Assembly: GCA_910586745.1 (NCBI GenBank)
Contig: CAJUJZ010000006.1
Coordinates: 1-41,305 of the forward strand
DNA length: 41,305 nt
Source: an uncultured Mucispirillum sp.
Lineage (GTDB): Bacteria; Chrysiogenota; Deferribacteres; Deferribacterales; Mucispirillaceae
Reading direction: 5' to 3'
Made by a program: the position numbers and the translations under genes. The number at the start of each line of letters is the position of its first letter. Position 1 is the first letter of the stretch. Under the pieces are notes generated by a model. That model was not told the origin of the DNA. It saw only the letters and a list, made by a program, of their open reading frames with translations, and made no database searches. Below, piece by piece: positions 33,157-41,305 of the stretch.

Positions 33157-34926
33157 ATGAGTAATTTATTTGGTATGATATGGACTGGTGTTTCAGGTGT
33201 TAATGCTGCTCAGACTGGTATTTCTGTTACTGGTAATAATATGTCAAATATGAAAACAGAAAACTATTCCAGACAGACTGTTGAGCTTGTTACAAAAAAA
33301 CCGCAGTATACATATAATGGTGCAATAGGTAAAGGGGTAGATGTAGCAGCAGTCAGGCGTGAATATGATGACCTGCTTGCAAAAAATGTCCGCAACTCTA
33401 ACTCTAATTATTTATATTATGCTTCTATGAGCACAACTTTAAAGAGTGCTATGCTTTATTTTAATGAGCTGGAGTCAGGTTCAGGTTTAGGCGATGCTTT
33501 AAAAAACTATTTTAATGCATGGCAGGACTTAAGCAACTCAGCACCAGATGATACATCAGAATCTCTTACAAAAAGAACAGTGCTTGTGAAAGCAGCAGAT
33601 ACACTTGCAATGAAAATTAGAGATGGATATAAATATTTAGAAGATACAAGAACTCAGTGTGATATAACTATACAAAATGAAGTTAATGCAATTAATGAGA
33701 TAACAACTCAGATTGCAAAGTTAAATAAAGAAATAGTTTCTGCTGAAGCTATGGGACAGCCTGCTAATGAATTACGAGATATGCGGGATGGTCTGCTTGA
33801 TGATTTAGCAGAGAAAACACAAATATCTACTTATTTAAGGGAAGACGGCTCAGTATCTGTATATATGAATGGCCAGACTCTTGTTGATAATGGCACAGCA
33901 CACAAGTTATTGACAGAAAAAGACCCAAATAATGATAACCACTTAAAAGTAATGTGGAAGACAGACAACCCAAACTCTAAGCCAATAGATATGACATCTC
34001 TTATGAAAGGCGGTTCAATAGCTGCACAGCTTCAGGTAAGAGATAATGAGCTGAAACAGTATCAGGCAGATTTAGATGCATTGGCTAAAAAAATGATAGA
34101 AGAAACAAATAGAATTCATGCAACAGGTATGGGGCTTGATAAAGCTTCAGAATATACTGGTAAAACTCAGGTAATAAATCCAGAGTATCCTTTAAATTCA
34201 CCAGAAGGCAGTCTGCCTTATCCTGTAAAAAATGGTTCTTTTGAAATCAATATATCAACACCTGCTGGTAAAACTGATGATGAAGGCAATGAAATATATG
34301 ATACAAGAAAAATAACTATTCAGGTAAGTGAAAGTGATACTTTAAAAACAGTTTTAGAAAAAATTAATCAGCAGGGTGGAAACTATGTAAGTGCATCTTT
34401 AAATATAGATAATACAGTTACAATAAAAGCTGCAGCAGGCAGTTATATAGCTTTTGGAGAAGATACGACAGACTTCTTAATGGCAACTGGCATGAATTCA
34501 TTCTTTTCAGGCAGCAGTGCAAAAGATATAAATATTGATGCATCTATAAAAGAAAATCCAAGGTTAATTGCAGCTTCAGAATTTGGTGCAGAAGGAGATA
34601 ATACTAATGCATTAAAAATATCAAAGCTGCAGACAACATCTTTTTCAACAGTGAAAGGCAATGTAACATTCAGTGCATTTTATGGATACTTTATAGGTGA
34701 GATGAGTAGTGCAAAATCTCAGTCTGATACATTTAAGGCTACAACAGAGATGGCATATAATGAGTTAAATACGCAGCTTATGTCTATCCGTGGTGTATCA
34801 GAAGGAGAAGAGCAGGTAAACTTATCACTTTATCAAAAAATGTTTGAAATTAATTCAAGATATATAAATGTAGTTGATGAAATGCTTAATACATTAATCA
34901 ATGGTTTAGGCTCTGCAGGCAGGTAA
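33157..34926 (+). CDS. flgK: Flagellar hook-associated protein 1 FlgK
   Basis: A 589-residue hook-filament junction protein. The N-terminal rod/hook motif NLFGMIWTGVSGVNAAQTGI and VTGNNMSNMKTENYSRQTVE are clear; the C-terminal GVSEGEEQVNLSLYQKMF with the family helix NSRYINVVDEMLNTLINGL closes it. The middle (about 250-500) is the variable outer domain. GGGAGG precedes the start. It lies 13 bases after flgN. A 9-bp hairpin spans the stop codon. Confidence 0.95.
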   Translation: MSNLFGMIWTGVSGVNAAQTGISVTGNNMSNMKTENYSRQTVELVTKKPQYTYNGAIGKGVDVAAVRREYDDLLAKNVRNSNSNYLYYASMSTTLKSAMLYFNELESGSGLGDALKNYFNAWQDLSNSAPDDTSESLTKRTVLVKAADTLAMKIRDGYKYLEDTRTQCDITIQNEVNAINEITTQIAKLNKEIVSAEAMGQPANELRDMRDGLLDDLAEKTQISTYLREDGSVSVYMNGQTLVDNGTAHKLLTEKDPNNDNHLKVMWKTDNPNSKPIDMTSLMKGGSIAAQLQVRDNELKQYQADLDALAKKMIEETNRIHATGMGLDKASEYTGKTQVINPEYPLNSPEGSLPYPVKNGSFEINISTPAGKTDDEGNEIYDTRKITIQVSESDTLKTVLEKINQQGGNYVSASLNIDNTVTIKAAAGSYIAFGEDTTDFLMATGMNSFFSGSSAKDINIDASIKENPRLIAASEFGAEGDNTNALKISKLQTTSFSTVKGNVTFSAFYGYFIGEMSSAKSQSDTFKATTEMAYNELNTQLMSIRGVSEGEEQVNLSLYQKMFEINSRYINVVDEMLNTLINGLGSAGR

Positions 34927-34938
34927 CAGCTGCCTGCA
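34914..34938 (+). other. Perfect 9-bp hairpin spanning the flgK stop
   Basis: TGCAGGCAG (34914-34922) pairs with CTGCCTGCA (34930-34938) across a 7-base loop that contains the TAA stop. No T run follows. It could slow 3' decay of flgK mRNA or act as a partial terminator. Confidence 0.55.
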
Positions 34939-34978
34939 ATAAATACAGCAATAGTATTTCAAGTAAATGCGGTCATAA

Positions 34979-35040
34979 TGAGCCTGAAAGGCACTGTAAA
35001 AATAGATAATTTAGATTTTTCGCCTTTAAAATCAGGCTCA
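34979..35040 (+). other. Long imperfect hairpin between flgK and flgL
   Basis: TGAGCCTGA (34979-34987) and TCAGGCTCA (35032-35040) are perfect inverted repeats; inside them AAAGGC (34987-34992) pairs with GCCTTT (35022-35027). The region between the two genes (34927-35197) has no gene, and this is its main structure besides the sigma-54 site. Confidence 0.5.
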
Positions 35041-35138
35041 AATGAATACTGCATAACTTTTAAGTAAGTCCATTATCCGCATATTTTAGTGAATAAAATC
35101 AGTTAAGGAAAATATATACATTTCAAATGCTAATTATT

Positions 35139-35154
35139 TGGCATAAAATTTGCT
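35139..35154 (+). promoter_or_regulatory. Sigma-54 promoter of flgL-fliW-csrA
   Basis: TGGCATA-AAAT-TTGCT fits the -24/-12 consensus with GG at 35140-35141 and GC at 35152-35153. The transcript would start near 35165, about 33 bases before flgL. Confidence 0.85.
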
Positions 35155-35197
35155 AAAAATTTATATACAGTAGTGATTATATAAATGGAGCATAATT

Positions 35198-38100
35198 ATG
35201 AGAATAACATTTAATATGCAAGCTATGCAGATGAAAGATATGCTTTCAACAAGTCTTTCAAATTATACAGAAGCTGTTAAAAAAGCAAATGCAAAGCAAA
35301 GCCTGCTTAATCCATGGGAAGATTCAAGCAAGTATGTGGGAGCTTACAATGTTCAAAATATGATTGATGAGCTTACTCAGTTTAGTGAGAATGCAGGCAG
35401 TGCATCTAACTGGCTTAATAATACTAATGCAGAACTTCAAGAATTAGTAGAAGCATTAAAGCAGGCAAGAGATGATTATGCAATTGCAGGGGCTTCTGAT
35501 TCCTATGATGAAGAAAGCAGAAAGGCTTTAGCTCAAGATGTGTTGAGTTTATATAATCAAATTATGGATATAGCGAATGCCAGCTATAATGGAAGATATA
35601 TTTTTGGCGGCTATCAAACAGGCACTCCACCTTTTACAGGCGGCACAAATTCAGTTACAAATGTAATCACTAAAAATGTAAATGGTGAACATTTAGCAGG
35701 AGATGCTGTAACAAAAGATGTTTTCAGTGATATGACAGAACTGAAATCAGGAAAATATACTGCAAAAGTAACTGTTAAAGATGGTATTGCAAAATTACAG
35801 CTTTATGATGAAAAAGGTAATGTTGTAATATTAGATTCAAACGGTTCAGATGAATCAGGCGGTTTAGGTAATAAATCAGCAGTTTCCATGTCTTTTGAAT
35901 ATGAAGCAGGTAAGGTTATAAATACAGGCAGAGGTATATCATTTAAAATGCCTGAAGACTTAAATAATCCAACATCTATTGTGATGGAGTTTGATTATAA
36001 ATCAGGTTCAGAAATCACATATCAGGGTGATAATGGCTATATTTATACTCAAATTGGATACAGTCAGGATATTGCAGTGAATATGCCTGGAAGTAATATT
36101 TTTACTCAATCAGGTATGGTATTGCAGGGGTCAGCATTTAATACTGTAAATGGTATGTCAGCTACATTAAATACTCTGTTTTCTAATTTAGATAATACAA
36201 ATATCAGCATAGGCGATTCTATAAAAATATCAGGGACAGACCATAATGGCAATAAAGTAGGTATTGCAAGCCTTGTGTCTAACACTAACCCAAGTTTAGA
36301 TTTAGCTGATGCTTCAGAAAAAGAAAGGACAATAACTATTTCGTATGGCGATAAACTTTATAAAATAGTAGTGCCGCAAAAAGCATATTCTTCCACAAAA
36401 GAACTTGCAAGTGCTGTTGACAATGAGCTGAAAAATGCAGAATATATAGGCTCAATAAGTGGTTTATCTGGAGTGAATGCAGATATTGAAGATTATGAAT
36501 CACTAATAAATAGTCAGGTAAATTCAGGTAAATATCAAGGTGAAATAAGTGCTGCTGGGAAAAATAAATATAAAGTGGATTTGTCAAGTGAGTTAAGAAT
36601 AGCTGCAGACGGCGACAGGCTTAATTTTATGAGCCAAAAAGCAGGCGATAATGTGCGTATCGCAGTTACTGGAACAGATCAAAGTTTATTAGGTTTTAAA
36701 GGTTCAACTGTTGCAGCAGAAGGTAAAGATACTACTTTTGAAATAGGCTATGATTTTCATACTAATAAAATAGATACTGTTGAAACAAATCATAAAAATT
36801 TTGACCTTACAGGAACTGCCTACACATTTTTTGTAAATGGTAAAGAGATTACTGTAAATAAACCTGCTACTCAAATAACGAATACACCAACAGCAGGTAT
36901 TCCTTTTGGCGTGCAAAATGTGGAACTTAATATTAATGGTAAAACAGTTACAATACCTGCATCAGACTTTAATAATGCACCTGCGAAAGCGGTTTATTTA
37001 AATGAAAAACTGCGAGAAGCAGGGCTTGGTGGTGAGGCAGTTATCCAAAATCTTACTTTTAACGGCAATACATACGACTTTGACTTAACAACTACAACTC
37101 CGTCAAAAAAAGAATTAGAATTTGCCTTTGATGAGGCATTAAGAAAAGCAGGTTTTGATTTTGAAGTAGGTGTAAGCCTTGACTTAAACCCAAATGACCC
37201 TGCAAATCTTGGCAATTATGATATCACATTCTATCTGCAGAATTATAATATGGATAGAGATACAACTCTTACTACAACAGCCTATGACAGAACAACTATT
37301 CCACCAGCTTCTGATATGCAGACTGCAAAAATTGACAGAAGCCGTTTAAATAGTGCTGAAGAAAAAACACTTGGCGATTATGTTAAATTTATTAAAGAAT
37401 TATATGGACAGTCTGTTGATGTATCAATAGTAGATGGCAAGCTTACGATTGCAGATTTAAGAAGCGGTAATAGCAAGCTTACATTTAGGACTAATGCACA
37501 AAATCAAGGCATAAGTCATGCAAATGACCAGGTAACTATTGCAGGCGGTGCATATACTGGCAAAAAAGATGACACTTGGAATGTTTCTGTCACTACACAG
37601 CTTGGGCAGAATGATCAAAGAAATATAACCATTACAGTTATGGATAAAAATGGCAATATATTATATAATAAAGTTACCAATGATTACAAAGGCGGTCCTA
37701 TTGAGCTTCCAAATGGTGTAACTATAACCCCAGATGATATGGAAATACCAAATCCATTAAATCCAGCAAAAAGAACATCTACAACAACATTTCAGCTTGA
37801 TTTAAAAGCAAAGCCGGGTTTAAATTTTGGTGATGTAAATATTAAAGAAACAGGTAAAAATGTAAATATATTCAGGGCATTAGAAAACTTAATGCATGCA
37901 CTTGAACATAATATTACTAAAAATGGTTTTGGGGAGCCATCTGCTTGGAAAGCAACAGATTTAAGCTCTACTGCAAAACCATTTTTAGATGGCGTATTTC
38001 AAGGTAATTTTAATGATAACTGGAAATATGAAATATTATCAGATAACCAGAAAACTGATTTTTATCTGCAGAATGAATATAAAACTACATCAGGGCAAAT

Positions 38101-39742
38101 CCAGTATGATAATGACGCTTATACAAATAATTCAGTTTTAAATTTCAGTGTAGATATATTTGATAATAAAACAGGCAGACAACAGCGTGTGCCTGTAAGT
38201 ATTGATTTATCAAAAGCAAACCCTGCAATAACAAATGCAGAATCAGCAAGAGATTATATTTTAGAACAGTTAAATAATAACCCTGATTTTGTAAGTGCTG
38301 GCATAAGGTTTGCAAATAAAGACGGAGCAATAGAGATACAGTCTGGCAGCGGCACAAAAATAGCAAACTTTGCAAACTCTGCAACAAACCCAGCAGACAG
38401 GGCATTTGCAAGTTTTGTTATGGGCTTTGAAACAGTGGCAAATGGAGCTGTTCCAGATGTTTTCACTGCAGCTTTTACATTTAATGTGGCAGACCCACTT
38501 GACCCAGCAGGAGCAGGTTTTAAAATAATTAATGTTAACCCTGTTATTAATGCAGTAAATAATAATGTTATTGTAACTGCAGGAGCAACTTTTGCACTTA
38601 ACATTGGGGGCAAAACTATAGATATTCCGTCAGATGAATTTAATAATGCTGCTAACAAAAATACTTTAATTAATAATAAGCTTAAAGAAGCAGGGATTAG
38701 TGTAGATGAGGGAGTTACAACAGTTATAGCAAACCCAGATGGCTCATATAGTTTTCAAATAACGGCATTTACTAATAAAGATGATTTATTAACAGAAATT
38801 AATAACCAGCTTGCAGTAAATACAGGCAGTAGAATTAAAGCAAATTTAGCTGCAGACGGCTCTATTCAGTTTGTTACATCTTCAACAGATTTGCCTGTGG
38901 AAGCGTCGGTGCAGTCAGGAGCAGATAATCCCCTTAATTTAGGTCTTATAAATGATGCAGCAGGCAATCTGGCAGAATTAACAGTATCAGGTGTGCAGAC
39001 ACCTAAAACTGACCTTAGTGAGATGGCAGAAGATGCAAGAACATTAACAATTACATATATGGAAAATGGACAGCATAAACAAGCAAAAGTTATCCTTGAA
39101 AAAAAGGAATATAAATCAGCTGCTGAAATGGCAGAGCATATTAATGAACAGCTTACATCACTTGGGATACCTGCTAATAATTTAAGTGCTGTTATAAATA
39201 ATAAAGGTGAAATAGCTTTTGCAAAATCAAATAATAATTTCAGCACAATAGTAGTAGAGGGAGATTATGCTGGCACACTTGGCTTTCCAAAAGCAGGGGA
39301 CAGCGTATCAGTAAAAGTAACAAATGCAGAGGGTGGCTTAGTGCAGAATGTATCACTTGATACTGCAAACAAAAGTGTATTTGTATCAGATGGTTTACAT
39401 TTAGGTTTTGATGCCGGCTCACTTAGTGCAACAGACAGTTTTACTGCAGCAGTAGGCAGCGGTGTAGAAGAAGAAATTCCAGTATTAGATGCCGCTGTCA
39501 ATCAAGTTTTACAGGCTGGCACATTGATAGGGACAAGAGGTCAAAGAGTAGAATCGGTTATGAAATTTCAGGAAACAGTTATTAAAAATAACGAAGAAAT
39601 AAAAGCAGGTTATCTGGGTGCTACTTCTACAGATATTATTAAACTTACCACTGATTTAGAGCTTTCAAAAACAGCTTATCAGTCGGCTATGAGTATAGTA
39701 GGCACTATGATGAGCATTTCTATACTAGATTTTCTTAAATAA
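35198..39742 (+). CDS. flgL: Giant FlgL-type hook-associated protein 3
   Basis: A 1514-residue protein, several times the usual 300-800. Residues 1-145 are the flagellin-like N-terminal coil: MRITFNMQAMQMKDMLSTSL at the start, then NGRYIFGGYQTGTPPF. Residues about 1430-1514 are the matching C-terminal coil (GTRGQRVESVMKFQETVIKN, SKTAYQSAMSIVGTMMSISI). Together these build the hook-filament junction. The 1280 residues between are a surface-exposed insert rich in Asn, Thr, Gly and Asp with repeated modules (residues 576-609 and 1133-1166; 377-411 and 1281-1319). GGAG at 35187-35190 supports the start. No frameshift or stop interrupts it. A filament-like or adhesive function of the insert is inference. 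Confidence 0.88.
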   Translation: MRITFNMQAMQMKDMLSTSLSNYTEAVKKANAKQSLLNPWEDSSKYVGAYNVQNMIDELTQFSENAGSASNWLNNTNAELQELVEALKQARDDYAIAGASDSYDEESRKALAQDVLSLYNQIMDIANASYNGRYIFGGYQTGTPPFTGGTNSVTNVITKNVNGEHLAGDAVTKDVFSDMTELKSGKYTAKVTVKDGIAKLQLYDEKGNVVILDSNGSDESGGLGNKSAVSMSFEYEAGKVINTGRGISFKMPEDLNNPTSIVMEFDYKSGSEITYQGDNGYIYTQIGYSQDIAVNMPGSNIFTQSGMVLQGSAFNTVNGMSATLNTLFSNLDNTNISIGDSIKISGTDHNGNKVGIASLVSNTNPSLDLADASEKERTITISYGDKLYKIVVPQKAYSSTKELASAVDNELKNAEYIGSISGLSGVNADIEDYESLINSQVNSGKYQGEISAAGKNKYKVDLSSELRIAADGDRLNFMSQKAGDNVRIAVTGTDQSLLGFKGSTVAAEGKDTTFEIGYDFHTNKIDTVETNHKNFDLTGTAYTFFVNGKEITVNKPATQITNTPTAGIPFGVQNVELNINGKTVTIPASDFNNAPAKAVYLNEKLREAGLGGEAVIQNLTFNGNTYDFDLTTTTPSKKELEFAFDEALRKAGFDFEVGVSLDLNPNDPANLGNYDITFYLQNYNMDRDTTLTTTAYDRTTIPPASDMQTAKIDRSRLNSAEEKTLGDYVKFIKELYGQSVDVSIVDGKLTIADLRSGNSKLTFRTNAQNQGISHANDQVTIAGGAYTGKKDDTWNVSVTTQLGQNDQRNITITVMDKNGNILYNKVTNDYKGGPIELPNGVTITPDDMEIPNPLNPAKRTSTTTFQLDLKAKPGLNFGDVNIKETGKNVNIFRALENLMHALEHNITKNGFGEPSAWKATDLSSTAKPFLDGVFQGNFNDNWKYEILSDNQKTDFYLQNEYKTTSGQIQYDNDAYTNNSVLNFSVDIFDNKTGRQQRVPVSIDLSKANPAITNAESARDYILEQLNNNPDFVSAGIRFANKDGAIEIQSGSGTKIANFANSATNPADRAFASFVMGFETVANGAVPDVFTAAFTFNVADPLDPAGAGFKIINVNPVINAVNNNVIVTAGATFALNIGGKTIDIPSDEFNNAANKNTLINNKLKEAGISVDEGVTTVIANPDGSYSFQITAFTNKDDLLTEINNQLAVNTGSRIKANLAADGSIQFVTSSTDLPVEASVQSGADNPLNLGLINDAAGNLAELTVSGVQTPKTDLSEMAEDARTLTITYMENGQHKQAKVILEKKEYKSAAEMAEHINEQLTSLGIPANNLSAVINNKGEIAFAKSNNNFSTIVVEGDYAGTLGFPKAGDSVSVKVTNAEGGLVQNVSLDTANKSVFVSDGLHLGFDAGSLSATDSFTAAVGSGVEEEIPVLDAAVNQVLQAGTLIGTRGQRVESVMKFQETVIKNNEEIKAGYLGATSTDIIKLTTDLELSKTAYQSAMSIVGTMMSISILDFLK

Positions 39743-39764
39743 TTAGTGTATAGTAGGTATATAT

Positions 39765-40244
39765 ATGGCAAATACTGTATCAAAACAGGACATTAAAAAG
39801 GACGGCAGTAGTAGAATGAAGATTAATTCAGCTAAGCTTGGGGAGATTGAATATTTAGAAGATGATATTATTACTTTAAGTTCTCCCCTTTTAGGTTTTC
39901 CTGATTTGCAGGATTTTTTAATAATCTCTGATGATAATTCATACCCATTTTTATGGTTTCAGTCAGTAGAAGATACGGATATTTGTTTTATTCTTATTGA
40001 AACAAATACTTTTTTTAAGGATTATAATCCAGATATTCCAAAAAGGGAGTTGAAAGTTATTGCAATAAGTGATAAGAAAGAAATGAAACTATTTTCTATC
40101 GTTGTAGTACCTACTGACCCAAAATTATCTACAGCCAATCTCCGTGCACCGCTTGTAGTTAATTTTGAAAAAAAACTGGCGAAGCAGATTATTCTTGATG
40201 ATGATGCTTATAAAATAAAAACGCCTTTATTTGAGAGTGATTGA
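39765..40244 (+). CDS. fliW: Flagellar assembly factor FliW
   Basis: A 159-residue protein with the FliW core: KINSAKLGEIEYLEDDIITL, SPLLGFPDLQDFLI, PFLWFQSVEDTDICFILIE and PTDPKLSTANLRAPLVVN. FliW binds CsrA and relieves its block on flagellin translation; flagellin in turn titrates FliW. The family usually starts at MKINS, which here is an internal ATG at 39816 preceded by AAAAGGA at long spacing; the chosen ATG 39765 adds 17 residues and has only a weak GTAGG. csrA follows directly. Confidence 0.93.
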   Translation: MANTVSKQDIKKDGSSRMKINSAKLGEIEYLEDDIITLSSPLLGFPDLQDFLIISDDNSYPFLWFQSVEDTDICFILIETNTFFKDYNPDIPKRELKVIAISDKKEMKLFSIVVVPTDPKLSTANLRAPLVVNFEKKLAKQIILDDDAYKIKTPLFESD

Positions 40245-40245
40245 T

Positions 40246-40485
40246 ATGTTAGTTCTCTCCAGAAAAAGTAACGAAAGCATCATGATTGGCGATGATATAG
40301 AAGTCAGGGTAGTGGAGATTACTGGCAAAGCTGTTAAGCTGGGTATAGAAGCACCTAAAAATATAGTTGTTCATAGAAAAGAAGTCTATGAAGCTATTAA
40401 AAATGAAAATCTGCAGGCTGTACCTAAGGAAACACTGAAAGAAAATATTATTTCATTAGCTGAGTATTTTAAAAAACATAAATAA
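40246..40485 (+). CDS. csrA: Carbon storage/translation regulator CsrA
   Basis: A 79-residue RNA-binding dimer protein: MLVLSRKSNESIMIGDDIEV, then GKAVKLGIEAPKNIVVHRKEVYEAI. The C-terminal extension past the core is about 20 residues longer than E. coli CsrA, as expected where FliW acts as the antagonist on the C-terminal helix. The start is ATG 40246; an earlier in-frame TTG at 40231 inside fliW is rejected because all CsrA proteins begin MLVL. It begins one base after the fliW stop. Confidence 0.96.
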   Translation: MLVLSRKSNESIMIGDDIEVRVVEITGKAVKLGIEAPKNIVVHRKEVYEAIKNENLQAVPKETLKENIISLAEYFKKHK

Positions 40486-40569
40486 TATATATTTACAGGT
40501 GTTACCATAGTAGACATTAAGCATCTTCCTATTAAAGATTTTAAAATCTCTGTAGAAGATATCAACACA

Positions 40570-41166
40570 ATGGAGCCTATATCATTTCAAGGCCCTATTA
40601 CAGTAGTAGATAATTTATCAAAAGCAGAGGCAGCATTAGGCAAACTTTTTGCAGCAAAATGTATAGGGTTTGATACAGAATCTCGTCCCGCATTTTTTAA
40701 AGGGCAAAAATTTCCCGTTTCAATTATTCAGCTTGCAACTAATGAAGAAGTGTTTATTTTTCAATTAAAATATGTTCGCTTTTCCGGCAGACTTGTGGAG
40801 CTTTTATCAGATGAAAGAATAACTAAAGTAGGCGTTGGTGTGCAGGATGATATAAGAAGGCTGAACGAGCTTTGCAAGTTTAAGCAGGGCGGTTTTTATG
40901 ACCTTTCTGCTGAGATGAAAAAGAAAGGTCTTGTGCAGTCTGGTGCAAGAGCATTAACAGCAAGATATTTAGGCAGAAAACTTGTAAAAAGCTCGCAAAA
41001 AACTAACTGGGCATTAAGCAGGCTTACACCTAGACAGCTTGAATATGCAGCTACTGATGCATGGATTTGTCTGCAGCTTTTAGACCATGTAAAAAATGAT
41101 ACAACAGATTATCATAAACTTGCAGGAGCAGCAAAGGAAGCTGGCAGCTTTCATAATAATGAATAA
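40570..41166 (+). CDS. 3'-5' exonuclease (DEDD family)
   Basis: A 198-residue single-domain exonuclease. Acidic residues are seen in GFDTESRP (Exo I), KVGVGVQDDIRRLNEL (Exo II) and LEYAATDAWICLQLLDH (Exo III with Tyr, DEDDy type), as in RNase D/WRN-like exonucleases. The frame upstream of this first ATG is open back to the csrA stop and reads ISVEDINTMEPISFQGPITV across it, which matches the usual ISxEEIN..PL..F.G.I start of this family. So the true start may be further left (for example near 40507, AGGTG at 40497-40501) at a non-standard codon. Substrate is not known. A strong terminator follows. Confidence 0.85.
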   Translation: MEPISFQGPITVVDNLSKAEAALGKLFAAKCIGFDTESRPAFFKGQKFPVSIIQLATNEEVFIFQLKYVRFSGRLVELLSDERITKVGVGVQDDIRRLNELCKFKQGGFYDLSAEMKKKGLVQSGARALTARYLGRKLVKSSQKTNWALSRLTPRQLEYAATDAWICLQLLDHVKNDTTDYHKLAGAAKEAGSFHNNE

Positions 41167-41175
41167 CATCATATA

Positions 41176-41220
41176 GATGAATAGTATATAACTATTATCT
41201 ATTCATCTTCTTATATATTT
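41176..41220 (+). terminator. Rho-independent terminator after the exonuclease
   Basis: GATGAATAG (41176-41184) pairs perfectly with CTATTCATC (41199-41207), followed by a T-rich run (TTCTTATATATTTTTTC). It would end the flgL-fliW-csrA-exonuclease transcript. Confidence 0.85.
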
Positions 41221-41254
41221 TTTCAAAATTTTATTCTGATTTTTTTCTTAATAT

Positions 41255-41305
41255 GGTAAATTCTAAAAACGATTGCGAAAAAGTGAATAAATAAAAAAGT
41301 GGTTG
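41255..41305 (+). mobile_element. End of a second IS30-family copy, cut by window edge
   Basis: These 51 bases are the reverse complement of 281-331 with one mismatch. They start with the inferred IS terminal repeat (GGTAAATTCTAAAAACG). By comparison with the left copy, the transposase would lie to the right and be read rightward, outside the window. Confidence 0.85.

Noticed and set aside
40231..40245. TTG start for CsrA at 40231
   Set aside because: CsrA proteins start at MLVLSR; the earlier codons are the end of fliW.
1..41305. 41-kb composite transposon flanked by IS30 copies
   Set aside because: The content is core metabolism, cell division and flagellar genes; a contig ending at a repeated IS is a simpler explanation.

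Overview
The window reads as a chromosomal segment of a low-GC (roughly 30%), motile Gram-negative bacterium. Diderm markers are gmhA (LPS heptose), two SurA-like periplasmic foldases, an RlpA lipoprotein and FlgI, the P-ring protein. RNase J, RqcP-like S4 protein and FliW-CsrA occur with sigma-54 and sigma-28 flagellar promoters. My best guess is Deferribacterota, perhaps a Mucispirillum-like gut bacterium. That is inferred from composition and gene content, not from a database match.

Layout. Positions 1-331 are the end of an IS30-family element whose transposase faces left and carries an in-frame stop. The last 51 bases (41255-41305) are the same IS end in opposite orientation, so both window edges lie in copies of one insertion sequence. 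Region 406-6446 is a compact rightward cluster: gmhA, mfd, two parvulin-type chaperones and an S4-domain protein. A 384-base non-coding stretch with dispersed-repeat character follows, then a small cupin and ndk. Region 7799-9736 is a membrane-anchored LTA-synthase/phosphoglycerol-transferase-like enzyme with a 9-G tract inside the gene. Region 9918-23432 is a dense rightward housekeeping run: thrC, queA, an acidic receiver protein, purM, purN, an M16-like protein, ispF, RNase J, uppP, ftsK and a tautomerase-like protein; many junctions overlap by 1-8 bases. A free-standing HNH endonuclease-like gene (23488-24534) then faces a leftward group: CCA-adding enzyme, FAH hydrolase, YkgJ-type protein, coaE. 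Rightward again come a phosphoesterase, rlpA, argB and pcm.

The last 11 kb is a flagellar block: flgI-flgJ, flgM, flgN, flgK, flgL, fliW, csrA and then a 3'-5' exonuclease. Near-perfect sigma-54 sites precede flgI, flgM and flgL. A sigma-28 site with exact 11-base spacing lies just before flgM, so the anti-sigma factor can be read both from the rod/hook programme and from its own target sigma factor. FliW and CsrA at the end form the known translational switch on flagellin. FlgL is enormous (1514 residues) and modular.

Most notable: the poly-G tract at 8459-8467, where a change of one G in either direction puts a stop within a few codons, predicts on/off phase variation of a cell-envelope enzyme. 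Other points are the giant FlgL, a 10-bp hairpin burying the flgN ribosome binding site, a tautomerase-like protein without Pro1, an M16 protein without HxxEH, and an exonuclease whose conserved N-terminus extends upstream of its first ATG. I see no tRNA, rRNA, CRISPR array or obvious defence island.
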